DNA of 64,000 nt, from assembly GCF_902833045.1 (NCBI RefSeq), contig NZ_CADFDU010000005.1, positions 372,583-436,582 of the forward strand, read 5' to 3'. Made by a program: the position numbers and the translations under genes. Every line of letters begins with the position of its first letter. Within the stretch, counting starts at the first letter, position 1. This document shows positions 52,775-62,623 of this stretch, one piece after another. The notes under the pieces are model-generated. The model had not been told where the DNA came from. It searched no databases and saw only the letters and a program-made list of their open reading frames with translations. Source of the stretch: Burkholderia sp. BCC0322. Its GTDB lineage: Bacteria; Pseudomonadota; Gammaproteobacteria; Burkholderiales; Burkholderiaceae.

Positions 52775-53524
52775 ATGCTCTTGCTCGAAGGGAAAGTCGC
52801 CATCGTGACCGGAGCCTCGACCGGCATCGGCCGTGCGATCGCGCTGCTGTTCGCGGCGCACGGCGCGTCAATCGTATTGAGTGCGCGAAGCGAGACCTCG
52901 CTGAATCAGGTTGCCGACGAAATCCGTCGTCAGGGCGGGCAGGCGTGCGCATGCGCCGGCGACGTCGGTCACGTCGATACGCATCGAGGGCTCGTCGCGA
53001 CGGCCCTTCGCGAGTTCGGTGGCCTCGACATCGCGATCAACAACGCGGGAACGGTCGGGCCGCTCAAGCCGCTCGCCGACATCTCGCTCGACGATTGGCA
53101 GCAAACGGTGTCGACCAACCTGACGGCGGCTTTCCTGGGGGCAAGCAACCAGATTCCAGCGATGCTCGAGCGCGGCGGCGGGACGATCGTCTTCACGTCC
53201 AGCTTTGTCGGAACCAGCGTCGGGCTTCCCGGCATGGCCGCGTATGGCGCTTCCAAGGCCGGCTTGATGGGATTGGTGAAGGGCATCACCGCGGACTATG
53301 CGGCACGCGGGATTCGCGCAAACGCACTGTTGCCGGGCGGTGTGGATACCGCGATGGGGGGAGACCGTGAGCAGAAGGCGTGGGCGGCCGGGCTCCACGC
53401 GATGAAGCGTATCGCCCGCCCCGACGAGATCGCATCGGCGGCGTTGTTCCTTGCGAGCCCGATGGCCAGTTTCGTGACCGGCTCGGCGCTGTTCGCCGAC
53501 GGAGGCAATGCGGCCGTGAAGTGA
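52775..53524 (+). CDS. short-chain dehydrogenase/reductase
   Basis: The 249-residue classical SDR has the complete motif set: cofactor loop TGASTGIG, NNAG, catalytic Ser in FTSSF, YGASK and C-terminal PMASFVTGSALFADGG. It should oxidise or reduce a hydroxyl/keto group with NAD(P)(H); the substrate is unknown. ATG 52775 begins directly before the Rossmann fold. It is bracketed by two copies of the C-terminal end of a kinase-like gene in opposite orientation. Confidence 0.88.
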   Translation: MLLLEGKVAIVTGASTGIGRAIALLFAAHGASIVLSARSETSLNQVADEIRRQGGQACACAGDVGHVDTHRGLVATALREFGGLDIAINNAGTVGPLKPLADISLDDWQQTVSTNLTAAFLGASNQIPAMLERGGGTIVFTSSFVGTSVGLPGMAAYGASKAGLMGLVKGITADYAARGIRANALLPGGVDTAMGGDREQKAWAAGLHAMKRIARPDEIASAALFLASPMASFVTGSALFADGGNAAVK

Positions 53525-53557
53525 TGTCCCGTCGGTGCAACAGCGCATGCGCCGCGC

Positions 53558-54088
53558 TCAGCGGCTGGCGCGGATCAGCATGTCGATGACTGCGCGGGTG
53601 CGCGAAGGCTGGGTGATTTCCGTCCAGTGCAGATGCGCGTACTTCGGGTCGTCACGCAGGCCCGCGAACTTGACGCGATTCCTTGCGAACGTGGTGTAAG
53701 ACCACAGCAGCACCGACTCCCGGGAGAATGCCATCCGCAGCGACTCACGGTTTCCGTGCGAAAGCTCGGTGCGCATCAGCCCGCGGCTCAACGTGCGCCA
53801 GAGCACCCGGGAGAATACCGTGCGCCGCCCGAAGTTCAGCCAGATCACGTGGGTGGCGCTCGACCAGAGCACGTCGCGCACGGCACTGTAGTTCCCGTCG
53901 GCGACCCATCGGTCGCCGGCCGTCGCGGCCCGCACGGCGTTCTCGAACTGCTCCGGCGGCACGGCTGTCCAGTCGGGGCCCCAGTAAAGTCGATCCAGCT
54001 CGATGTACGGGCAGCCTGCTGCTGCCGCCAGTGCGCTGGAAAACGTGGATTTTCCCGCTCCGCTGGTTCCAACGACGACGAAGCGCAT
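53558..54088 (-). CDS. adenylate-kinase-like P-loop protein (topology modulation/FlaR type)
   Basis: The 176-residue protein has a Walker A GTSGAGKST at residues 8-16, then YIELDRLYWGPDW, GDRWVADGNYSAVRDVLW, HVIWLNFGRRTVFSRVLWR and an Arg-rich lid. This is the pattern of small AAA/adenylate-kinase-like 'topology modulation' proteins whose true substrate is unknown. ATG 54088 begins the first strand. A second, partial copy of its 3' end lies at 52537-52616. Confidence 0.85.
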   Translation of the reverse strand: MRFVVVGTSGAGKSTFSSALAAAAGCPYIELDRLYWGPDWTAVPPEQFENAVRAATAGDRWVADGNYSAVRDVLWSSATHVIWLNFGRRTVFSRVLWRTLSRGLMRTELSHGNRESLRMAFSRESVLLWSYTTFARNRVKFAGLRDDPKYAHLHWTEITQPSRTRAVIDMLIRASR

Positions 54089-54862
54089 GGTTTTGACCGT
54101 GGTGGAATTTGGAAACCCGCAATTGTGCCCGATGCACGCAGCGGCCGCTCGGCTGCAGCGGTTCGTCAATGAACATCGGCCATGACCCGGCTCGCCTCGC
54201 CAACCCGTCTGCAGTAGTGGGGCGAGCCCGTCGTTCGTCGCCGCGCAGGTCATCTCGAATCCAGCCCCTCTACGCCGGCAAACCGGATCAAAGACAATAC
54301 CCCCCCGTTTGCGCGGACATGCCGATGCGAGAGGACACGAGGTGTACGCGTGCTATCGGCTGTACCACTCAAACCGAAGATTCGTAGAAAGCGCTTTCTC
54401 TTGCGTCGTCCGTCAGGTTTTCACTACGAATTCAAAGGCGCCATCAAAAGCCGGAATCGAATAGGCATTGAAGAGTCGCATCGCCAAACCCGAAAAGGCA
54501 ACAATCAAAATCAGTATTTAATAGTGCAAATAGCAGCTCCGGCCATACTCCGGCCTCACATCGTCCGCCCCGCCCGACCCACGCCACACTCGGCCTAGCC
54601 CCGCCACACCAGGCTTGCCGGGCACATCCCGGCGACGCAACGGCGCCGATACCGCCATCGTGGCCGACGAGATCATTTCAAATTCCTCACCAAACCATGA
54701 CTCGATTAACACCAGCGACAGAAACAATTAATCTGTCAGAAAATATCTTGTAATTATAAAAATGACCTTCTAGCATCCCTCTGCGGTTCGTGACATGTCT
54801 TACATCAAAGTTTGTCCTTGATGCATTCCTCGAACATCACCCATACATAACCGGGGGATTAC
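54089..54862. other. AT-rich region upstream of zmpA
   Basis: 770 bp without a supported gene. Two AT-rich parts (about 54410-54535 and 54680-54850) are likely to contain the zmpA promoter. A LuxR-type box was looked for, because zmpA is quorum-sensing controlled in B. cenocepacia, but no good CTG-N10-CAG site was found. Confidence 0.45.
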
Positions 54863-56560
54863 ATGAAGAAACTGTCTCGTCTGCTGTCCATCACCGCGAT
54901 TACCGTCGCGAGTCTCAGTGCCTTTGCCCAGGCCGGCGACCAGTCGGCCACGGTCGACAAGGCGCTGCTACTGATCCAGCAGAACCCGTCCGCCTTTGGT
55001 CTCGCAGTCGGCGGCACACCACGCGCGCTGAAGTTCGCAGGGTCGCAAGCGAGCGCGCCGACGGATGGCGATCAGTTCCAGGTACGCGACGTGATCGTCG
55101 ATCCCGATGGCACCGAGCACGTGCGCTTCGACCGCTTCTACGCGGGCCTGCCCGTGATCGGTGGTGACGTTGTCGTCCATTCGAGCAAGGGGCAGTTGAA
55201 GCAGGCGAGCGTGACCCAGCTCGCGCCGATCAGTCTCACCGGCACGATCGGCAAGATCGGAGACCGCTCCGTGATCCGCAACGCACCCGACATCGGCGCC
55301 GCCCGGGTCAAGCGCATCGCTGCCGCGCACTTCAACTCGGACGTGCGCCGCGTCAATGATGCGGAACTCGTCGTGTTCGCACGCGACGTGACGCCGACGC
55401 TGGCCTATGCGGTGCGCGTGTACGGCAAGGCGACCGATGCGCATGGCGAAGCCGTGCTGTACTACGTCGATGCGCGCACGGGCGCCGTGCTCGACGCACA
55501 GGACCTGATCAAGACCGCCGCCGCGACCGGCACCGGCCGCTCGTTGTACTACGGCAACCTGACGCTTACCACCGACCAGACGGGCACGAACGCGTACCGA
55601 ATGCTCGATCCGAGCCGCGGCTCCGGCTCGGTCTACGACGGCCGCGGCCTGACCTCGGACGACGTCGAACAGGCGACCGACCTGCCGATCTTCACGAGCA
55701 GCACGAACGTGTGGGGCAACAACACGACCACCGACCGGCAGACCGTCGCCGCAGACATCGATTATGGTCTCGCACTCACTTGGGACTACTACAAGACTGC
55801 GCACAACCGCAATGGCATCTTCAACGACGGCCGCGGCGTGAAGAGCTATGCGCACGTCGTATTCGATACCGGCAGCGGCACGACCGGCGCGAATGCGGCA
55901 TGGCTGTCCTCGCACGTGATGGTGTACGGTGACGGCCAGCCCGGCAGCAGTCTGCCGAAACCGGTCGTTTCGGTGGACGTCGCCGGTCACGAGATGAGCC
56001 ACGGCGTGACCGAGGCCACGGCCAACCTGAACTATTCCGGCGACCCGGGCGGGCTGAACGAGTCGACGTCCGACATTTTCGGCACGCTCGTGAAGTACTA
56101 CGCGAACAACCCGAACGATCCCGGCAACTACGTGATCGGTGCGCGCGTGGTGAGCGGCGGCCTGCGCAAGATGTACAAGCAGGATCTCGACGGACGGTCG
56201 TTCAGCTGCTACCCGTCCGGTGGATTCTCGTGGTCGAATCCGCGCCACAATCCGCATTACACGTCGGGTGTCGGCAATCGCCTGTTCTACCTGCTGGCCG
56301 AAGGCCCGACGGTGCCGTCGACCGATACCGGCCTGACGAAGGCGCAACTGGTGTGCAACGGCGACACGACCTTCAGCGGCCTGGGCCGCGAGAAGGCCGG
56401 CAAGATCTGGTACCGGACGCTGACCGTGTACCTGAACGCCAACTCCAGCTACCCGAACGCGCGACGTGCATCGATCCAGGCGGCGAACGACCTGTATGGC
56501 GTGAATTCGGCCGAAAGCGCAACGGTCGCTCGCGCGTGGAGTGCCGTCGGGGTGAATTGA
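54863..56560 (+). CDS. zmpA: secreted zinc metalloprotease ZmpA (M4, thermolysin-like)
   Basis: The 565-residue preproprotease matches B. cepacia complex ZmpA. Residues 1-24 are the signal peptide (ITAITVASLSAFAQA), followed by an FTP/PepSY-type propeptide to about 218. The mature enzyme probably starts at AAATGTG (residue 219), giving ~347 residues, in line with the 36-kDa ZmpA. Zinc ligands and catalytic residues: His376-Glu377-x-x-His380 (HEMSH), Glu400 in GLNESTSDIFG, and the substrate His in NPHYTSGVGN. It degrades host proteins and is exported by the type II system. CGGGGGA precedes the ATG; a strong hairpin follows the stop. Confidence 0.95.
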   Translation: MKKLSRLLSITAITVASLSAFAQAGDQSATVDKALLLIQQNPSAFGLAVGGTPRALKFAGSQASAPTDGDQFQVRDVIVDPDGTEHVRFDRFYAGLPVIGGDVVVHSSKGQLKQASVTQLAPISLTGTIGKIGDRSVIRNAPDIGAARVKRIAAAHFNSDVRRVNDAELVVFARDVTPTLAYAVRVYGKATDAHGEAVLYYVDARTGAVLDAQDLIKTAAATGTGRSLYYGNLTLTTDQTGTNAYRMLDPSRGSGSVYDGRGLTSDDVEQATDLPIFTSSTNVWGNNTTTDRQTVAADIDYGLALTWDYYKTAHNRNGIFNDGRGVKSYAHVVFDTGSGTTGANAAWLSSHVMVYGDGQPGSSLPKPVVSVDVAGHEMSHGVTEATANLNYSGDPGGLNESTSDIFGTLVKYYANNPNDPGNYVIGARVVSGGLRKMYKQDLDGRSFSCYPSGGFSWSNPRHNPHYTSGVGNRLFYLLAEGPTVPSTDTGLTKAQLVCNGDTTFSGLGREKAGKIWYRTLTVYLNANSSYPNARRASIQAANDLYGVNSAESATVARAWSAVGVN

Positions 56561-56673
56561 TCGAGCTTGCGTGAGTGCGCTGAAGCCCGGAGATCGCGTG
56601 GCGACATTGCGTGTCGCAGGAGGTGGCGCCGATCGATGCCACGCGATACTCGGGCGCATGACGGACCGTTGTT

Positions 56674-56705
56674 GATCGACCGCCTGCGACGGCAGGCGGT
56701 CGATC
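56674..56705 (+). terminator. strong hairpin terminator after zmpA
   Basis: GATCGACCGCCTGC pairs perfectly with GCAGGCGGTCGATC over a 4-nt loop, a 14-bp stem. It lies about 115 bp after the zmpA stop. The T-run is weak, but the stem is the strongest seen in the window. The gap from 56706 to 57166 holds no supported gene. Confidence 0.7.
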
Positions 56706-57166
56706 GTCGGAACCGGCCCGATACACAGACAGATGCCGCCTGTTTCGTTGATTTGCCGTCACGCCGCGTAGAAGGTCAGGCATCAAGCAGCAAGGCGCTG
56801 GTGCTGCGACGACGAATACTTCTTCCTCCCTCGAGATCCGCACCGCGTTCCCCGGCAGTTCTCGACATACCTTAAAAAAACCTGACGATGAACCGCGGCG
56901 GAACCCCGCTGCTTGACCATCGCTCACACCATCCGGTTGATCGGCAAACCATCGGCCGATCCTCCGCTTCCCCATCCCGCGTCGTTCCGGCAAGTTCCCC
57001 GGAAAAATATCTGCCGGGCAATCGTTTGCGCACAGCAGCGTGGCGTTCAGTTTATTCATCGCAAGCCGATATCTTGAAGGCGCGCCTGATCGAAGCGGCA
57101 TTGCCCCCGCCGCGTCGATCAGGATCGGCATCAGCCCATGCGACGGATAGGGGAAGAAAGGTTTTG

Positions 57167-59266
57167 GTGACAGTTTTCGGGTGCATCGTTCATCGGCACA
57201 ATCATTGGCTGGTGTTGCTTGCCGCACTGTTGTGCGGGAGCGGCTCATGGGTCACCGCGCGGCTGTTCCAGCGCGCGGTGAACACCTCCGGCACGCAGCG
57301 GCTCGGCTGGCACGTGCTGACCGCCATTTCGGCCGGCGTGGCGATCTGGTGCACGCACTTCATCGCGATGCTCGGCTTCGACGCCGGCGCGCCCGTGTAC
57401 TTCAACATGCCGCTCACGCTCGTGTCACTGCTCATCGCGGTCGGCGGCAGCACGATCGGTTTCGCGCTGACGACCTGTCGCGTCGTCAAGGTTGCGCCCG
57501 CGCTCGGCGGCGCGGTCGTCGGCGTGGCGATCGTGCTGATGCACTACACCGGCATGCTCGCGTGGCGGGTCGAAGGTATCGTGTCGTGGGACGTCGGCTA
57601 CCTGATCGCGTCGGTGCTGCTGGCCATGACCCTCGCCGCGCTTGCGCTGCACCTCGCGATGCGGCCGTCGCCGCATGCAGTCAACCAGATGGCCGGCGTG
57701 CTGTCGCTCGCGATCCTCGCCTTGCATTTCACCGGGATGTCCGCGCTGCGCATCACGCCGCTGATGCTCGACGGCGCATGGACCGAGGTGAGCGAGCTGC
57801 GTCCGCTGGCGCTGGCGGTCGCGGGCACGTCGCTCGTGATCGTCTGCACGGGGCTCGTGAGCTATGTGATCGACAGCAACGTGCGGGCCGAATCGCTCGA
57901 ACACCTGCGCCAGCTGGCGTTGAGCGACATGCTGACCGGCCTGCCCAACCGGGCCGGCTTCAACGAGCGGCTGGACCTCGAAATCGCGCTTGCGCAAGAG
58001 CGCGGCACGAAGCTCGCGCTGATCGGCATCGACCTGAACCGTTTCAAGGAAATCAACGACCTGCGCGGTCACCACGCCGGCGACGAGGTGCTGCGCATCC
58101 TTGCGCGCCGCATGGCGAACCTGCTGCGCGAAGGCGAATTCGTCGCCCGCATCGGCGGCGACGAATTCGCGGCGCTCTGCCGGATGGACGGCGACACGTG
58201 CCCGACGAGCCTGCTCGAGCGGCTCGAGCAGGCGCTCTACAAGCCGGTCAGGCTGGACGACTACGAGGTCGTGCCGGGTGCGAGCTTCGGTGTCGCCATC
58301 TACCCGGACGACGCCACCACCAAGGCGATCCTCATCAACAACGCGGACCTCGCGATGTACCGCGCCAAGGGCAGCATCGCGCAATCGATCTGCTTCTACG
58401 AGCCGGCGATGGACCTGATCGTCCGCGCGCGCCGCAGCCTCGCGGCCGACCTGCGCCGCGCGGTGGCCGACAACCAGCTGAGCGTCCACTACCAGGTGCA
58501 GACTTCGCTCGCGACCGGCGAGATCCGCGGCTACGAGGCGCTTCTGCGCTGGCAGCATGCGACGCTCGGCACGATTCCGCCCGCCGAGTTCATTCCGCTC
58601 GCTGAGGAAAACGGCGTGATCCTGGACATCGGCGCGTGGGTGCTGCGCGAGGCATGCTCACGGGCCGCCACGTGGGAGCCGCCCTATGCGATCGCGGTGA
58701 ACGTATCGGCCGTGCAGTTCATGCACGCGGACCTGACGGCGCTCGTGACGGACGTGCTCGAAGAAACCTGCCTGCCGGCGTCGCGCCTGCAGCTGGAGTT
58801 GACCGAATCGACGATCTTCGCCGGCCGCGAGCGCGCGCTGGACACGCTTCGGCAGATCAAGGCGCTGGGCGTGAGCATCGCGCTCGACGATTTCGGTACC
58901 GGCTATTCGTCGCTCGATACGCTGCGCTCGTTCCCGTTCGACCGCATCAAGCTCGACCAGTCGTTCGTCGAGGACGCGGAAGCGAAACCGCAGGATCGCG
59001 CGATCATCCGCGCCGTGCTCGCGCTCGGCAAGAGCCTGGGCATTCCGATCCTGGCCGAAGGCATCGAGACGCGCGACCAGCTTGCGCTGCTGGCCGACGA
59101 AGGCTGCGACGAAGCACAGGGCTTCCTGCTCGGCAGGCCGGCACCACTCAACGAAATCGTCGGCAGCGGGCAGATTGCGCTGACCGGCGGCAACCGCGTC
59201 CGCACGCCGGTTCCCGCGTCCGAATCGGCCGTCAGGGCCGATATCGACCCGGGCCCGCTCGGGTAA
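57167..59266 (+). CDS. MHYT-GGDEF-EAL cyclic-di-GMP protein
   Basis: This inner-membrane signalling protein of about 699 residues has an MHYT sensor (about 10-235) with THFIAM, LMHYTGM and LHFTGM, a GGDEF domain with intact IGGDEFAAL and an EAL domain with GYEALLRW, FGTGYSSLD and LAEGIETRDQ. Both cyclase and phosphodiesterase motifs are kept; the inhibitory site before GGDEF is RxxE instead of RxxD. I chose GTG 57167, preceded by AAGAAAGG, because membrane sequence starts there; the open frame extends upstream to 56888 with a non-membrane, low-complexity leader. It pairs with the next gene. Confidence 0.88.
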   Translation: MTVFGCIVHRHNHWLVLLAALLCGSGSWVTARLFQRAVNTSGTQRLGWHVLTAISAGVAIWCTHFIAMLGFDAGAPVYFNMPLTLVSLLIAVGGSTIGFALTTCRVVKVAPALGGAVVGVAIVLMHYTGMLAWRVEGIVSWDVGYLIASVLLAMTLAALALHLAMRPSPHAVNQMAGVLSLAILALHFTGMSALRITPLMLDGAWTEVSELRPLALAVAGTSLVIVCTGLVSYVIDSNVRAESLEHLRQLALSDMLTGLPNRAGFNERLDLEIALAQERGTKLALIGIDLNRFKEINDLRGHHAGDEVLRILARRMANLLREGEFVARIGGDEFAALCRMDGDTCPTSLLERLEQALYKPVRLDDYEVVPGASFGVAIYPDDATTKAILINNADLAMYRAKGSIAQSICFYEPAMDLIVRARRSLAADLRRAVADNQLSVHYQVQTSLATGEIRGYEALLRWQHATLGTIPPAEFIPLAEENGVILDIGAWVLREACSRAATWEPPYAIAVNVSAVQFMHADLTALVTDVLEETCLPASRLQLELTESTIFAGRERALDTLRQIKALGVSIALDDFGTGYSSLDTLRSFPFDRIKLDQSFVEDAEAKPQDRAIIRAVLALGKSLGIPILAEGIETRDQLALLADEGCDEAQGFLLGRPAPLNEIVGSGQIALTGGNRVRTPVPASESAVRADIDPGPLG

Positions 59267-59319
59267 CCCTCGACGCCGGACACGGCAACCCGACGCCGGG
59301 TTGCAGCCGGCAGGCTCAC

Positions 59320-61650
59320 ATGAAAATCCTCTACGCACGGATGGCAAGACTGGCAAGCATCGCGGCGCCGGCCCGGAACCCGGACCTGCTCGCGGCGCAG
59401 TACCGGGTATTCGCCGGCCAGATCCCGGTGTCGTACCTGATCCTCATCTCGAGCACCTGGAGTCTCGCCGTCACGCACCTGGGCAGCGCGCCGTGGTGGC
59501 TGTCGGTCGCGATGCCGGCCGCGATGACGCTCGCGGTGCTCGCGCGGCTGCTGCACTGGCGCCGCACCCGGCTGCTGGAGCCGACGCCGGACAACGTGAT
59601 GCGCGCGCTCACGGTCACGAACTGGCTGGTGATCCCGGTCGTGGTGACGTTCACCACCTGGGCGCTGCTGCTGTTCCCGTACGGTGATGCGTGGCAAAAG
59701 GCCCAGGTCGCGTTCTACATGGCGATCACGGTGATCGGCTACATCTTGAGCCTGATGTACCTGCGCACGGCCGCGCTGATCGTGGCCGTGATCGCCAACG
59801 TCGCGTTCGTCGCGTTCTTTCTGTCGACGCGCCAGCCGACACTCATCGCCACCGCGGTCAACATGGTCTTCGTGTCGGCGGCGCTGATCGCCGTGATCTC
59901 GGTCAACTACCGGGGCTTCCTGCGCACCGTCGATGCGCAGGCCGAATCCCGCCTGCGCGAGCAGGCGCAGACGCGGCTGATGCGGATGATCGACGACATG
60001 CCGGTGGCCGTGATGACGGCCGACCTGGAGACGTTCCGCATCAACTACCTGAACGCGACATCGCGCAACCTGCTGCGCTCGATCGAGCACTTGCTGCCGA
60101 TCCGCGCGGACGATGCGCTTGGCGCGTCGATCGACTTCTTCCACCCGCACCCGCAGCACCAGCGTCGCCTGCTCGCCGATCCGGCGAACCTGCCGCATCG
60201 CGCCCGCATTCCGCTCGGGCCGGAAGTGCTCGACATCCAGGTCTCGGCCGTGCGCGACGCCCAGGGGCGCTACATCGGCCCGATGCTGTCATGGTCGATC
60301 GTCACGCAGCAGGCCGAGGCGGAGGCGCGTATACACCAGCTCGCGCATCACGATTCGCTCACGGGTCTGCCGAACCGCGCAACCTTCCTGGCCGAATTCG
60401 ACGCGAGCCTGCGCCGCTCGGACAAGGTGCTGTCGCTGCTCTTCATCGATCTCGACGGCTTCAAGCTGATCAACGACGCGTGCGGGCATTCGGCGGGCGA
60501 CGAGGTGCTGCGCCAGGTCGCGGAACGCCTGCGCGGGCAGTGCCCCGAGCCGGGGATGATGCTCGGGCGCATCGGCGGCGACGAATTCGCGGTGCTGCTG
60601 CGCGACACCGATGCGAACGGTGCGATGGGCGCGGCCGCGCGGCTCGTCGACACGCTCGTCGCCCCCTATGCGCCGTCGCCCGACCGGCCGTTCCGCATCG
60701 GCGCGTCGATCGGCTGTGTGCTGGCGCCGCATCACGGCGACGACGCCGGCGTGCTGCTGTCGCGCGCGGACATGGCGCTCTATGCGGCCAAGAAAGCCGG
60801 GAAGGGCACATACCGAATGTTCTCGCCGGACATGGAAACGAGCGCGCAGGAGCGGGTCGCGCTCGAATCGAAGCTGCGCGTCGCGCTGGACGAGAACCAG
60901 GGGTTGTACGTGTTCTACCAGCCGATCGTCGATGTCCAGACCCGTCAGATCACGACGCGCGAGGCGCTGCTGCGCTGGCACCACCCGCGCTCCGGCTGGA
61001 TTTCGCCCGGCCTCTTCATTCCGGTGGCCGAGCGCGGCGGCCTGATCGACCGGCTCGGCCGCTTCGTGCTCGTGCAGGCGTGCCGGGAGGCGGCGCGCTG
61101 GCCCGACGGCGCGCGCGTTGCCGTCAACGTGTCGGCGGGGCAGCTCGGCCACGGCACGATCGTGCCGACCTTCGCGGCGGCGCTGTCCGGCGCGGGCCTC
61201 GCGCCCGACCGGCTGGAAATCGAGGTAACGGAAACCGCGTTGCTGCACGACGAGGGCAAGGCCATCGCGGACCTGCGCGCCCTGCGTTCGATGGGCGTGC
61301 GCGTCGCCCTCGATGACTTCGGCACGGGCTTCTCGTCGCTCGCGCATCTGCGCGCGTTTCCGTTCGACAAGATCAAGATCGACGGCAGTTTCGTGCGCGA
61401 TGCGGTCACGCGCCCGGACTGCGCGGCCGTCGTGCGCACGGTGGCCGATCTCGGCAAACGTCTCGGCGTGACGACCGTCGCGGAAGGCGTCGAGACGGAG
61501 GAGCAACTGGCGTGCATCACGGATGCCGGTTGCCGCGAGGTGCAGGGCTTTCTGATCGGCAGACCCGCGCCGGGCGAGCAGGATGCGCCGGCCGTTCGCT
61601 GGATCGAGCGGGCCGCGCTGGCGGCACAGGCCACGGCCAGGCAGGCGTGA
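59320..61650 (+). CDS. membrane PAS-GGDEF-EAL cyclic-di-GMP protein
   Basis: The 776-residue protein has about six membrane helices (about 35-205), a PAS-like domain (about 225-330), a GGDEF domain with RIGGDEFAVLL and an EAL domain with TREALLRWHHP, FGTGFSSLAHL and AEGVETEEQ. Active-site motifs of both enzyme halves are present, so it may make or break cyclic-di-GMP depending on signal. It starts 53 bp after the MHYT-GGDEF-EAL gene and is probably co-transcribed with it. Confidence 0.9.
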   Translation: MKILYARMARLASIAAPARNPDLLAAQYRVFAGQIPVSYLILISSTWSLAVTHLGSAPWWLSVAMPAAMTLAVLARLLHWRRTRLLEPTPDNVMRALTVTNWLVIPVVVTFTTWALLLFPYGDAWQKAQVAFYMAITVIGYILSLMYLRTAALIVAVIANVAFVAFFLSTRQPTLIATAVNMVFVSAALIAVISVNYRGFLRTVDAQAESRLREQAQTRLMRMIDDMPVAVMTADLETFRINYLNATSRNLLRSIEHLLPIRADDALGASIDFFHPHPQHQRRLLADPANLPHRARIPLGPEVLDIQVSAVRDAQGRYIGPMLSWSIVTQQAEAEARIHQLAHHDSLTGLPNRATFLAEFDASLRRSDKVLSLLFIDLDGFKLINDACGHSAGDEVLRQVAERLRGQCPEPGMMLGRIGGDEFAVLLRDTDANGAMGAAARLVDTLVAPYAPSPDRPFRIGASIGCVLAPHHGDDAGVLLSRADMALYAAKKAGKGTYRMFSPDMETSAQERVALESKLRVALDENQGLYVFYQPIVDVQTRQITTREALLRWHHPRSGWISPGLFIPVAERGGLIDRLGRFVLVQACREAARWPDGARVAVNVSAGQLGHGTIVPTFAAALSGAGLAPDRLEIEVTETALLHDEGKAIADLRALRSMGVRVALDDFGTGFSSLAHLRAFPFDKIKIDGSFVRDAVTRPDCAAVVRTVADLGKRLGVTTVAEGVETEEQLACITDAGCREVQGFLIGRPAPGEQDAPAVRWIERAALAAQATARQA

Positions 61651-62294
61651 GCACGAACGAATCGATCGGGTTCCTGAACGAGTGCGAGCGGGCGCGCCGT
61701 TTTATGCTGGGCCCGTGTCAATCACGCACGCTTGCGCGGCGGTGCGAGCACCGCATCGAGTCCGCCAGCGTCCCGCAGGGGCGTGGCCGGTTCGCTCGCA
61801 CTCGGCCTCGGCACGCCGACGCGTGTGGCGTCGACTATCTGCGCCAGAACGACGTGAACACGCCCGATACCGGCGAGTCGTTGTTGCAGCATACCGGGGC
61901 GTATCACAACCTGTTGAGGATGTGGACGGATATTTGATGGGGGATTGAGCGATGAAATCGTGGAATGAACGGCACCAGGATGGATGAGACGGAAATCCAC
62001 CGGGAACGGTAAAAGGTCGGAGGGGCAGAGAGCGATGACGCGTGGCCTTCGACGGTCGCCGAGCGCACTGAACTCGAAGCGTTGCTTCTTGTCCATCATG
62101 AGTTGCCTGCTGCCAGGCCGGTCCATCCGGATCTTGAGGCGCCGCGGCGGGTGGGAAGGGAGGGGGCTGATCGCTGACGCAGCGATGCAATGGCGGGGTG
62201 TCGCGCGCCGCGTCATCGCAGCGACATCTTTCTCGCGTAAATCTATGGTACTTCGCTAGTCGGCGAGGTACCGTTTTCTCAAGGAATACCGACC
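61651..62294. other. intergenic region with no clear gene
   Basis: About 640 bp. Some frames read protein-like for short stretches, for example LLQHTGAYHNLLRMWTDI ending at 61937 on the plus strand, but no start, ribosome site or family could be assigned. These may be gene remnants. A 10-bp hairpin with a T-rich tail is at 62247-62280. Confidence 0.4.
62247..62277 (+). terminator. terminator-like hairpin or leader structure
   Basis: GGTACTTCGC and GCGAGGTACC form a 10-bp stem (one G-U pair) with a 6-nt loop, followed by GTTTTCTC. It looks like an intrinsic terminator, yet it stands only 22 bp before the start of a small gene, so it may be a regulatory leader. Confidence 0.5.
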
Positions 62295-62483
62295 ATGGCG
62301 GCAAAACGTCTTCGCATCAACATGATTACCCGTCGCCAATCGACGTTCGACGGCCGGAATCTCGACACCGAGGCGGCACGTCGCGTCGGCGCGCACGCAC
62401 AGGACGCGATTCCCGCTCATCTGAAAGGCACGCAAGGCGCCGAGGCCGAATGGCTGCCGCGCATGAAGGTCAGCGAGCGGTAA
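62295..62483 (+). CDS. small hypothetical protein
   Basis: The 62-residue predicted protein (start MAAKRLRINMITRRQ) is basic and has no membrane segment. The main support is an AAGGA ribosome site about nine bases before the ATG and a hairpin just upstream. I do not recognise a family. It could be a false gene. Confidence 0.45.
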   Translation: MAAKRLRINMITRRQSTFDGRNLDTEAARRVGAHAQDAIPAHLKGTQGAEAEWLPRMKVSER

Positions 62484-62623
62484 CCCGGTTCCGCCGGACG
62501 AGCCGTTGCGCGACAGCGCCGATCTCGCCGTCCGGCCGGCTCCCCGTTTCGATCCATGCGAAATGCGCCCGCCGGACGGCGAGCGCATGGCGCGCGTGGC
62601 GAACACGTCTCTTTGCCGGCAAA

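Noticed and set aside
54700-54860. LuxR-type box upstream of zmpA
   Set aside because: CTGTCAGAAAATATCTTG has only the left arm; no symmetric partner.
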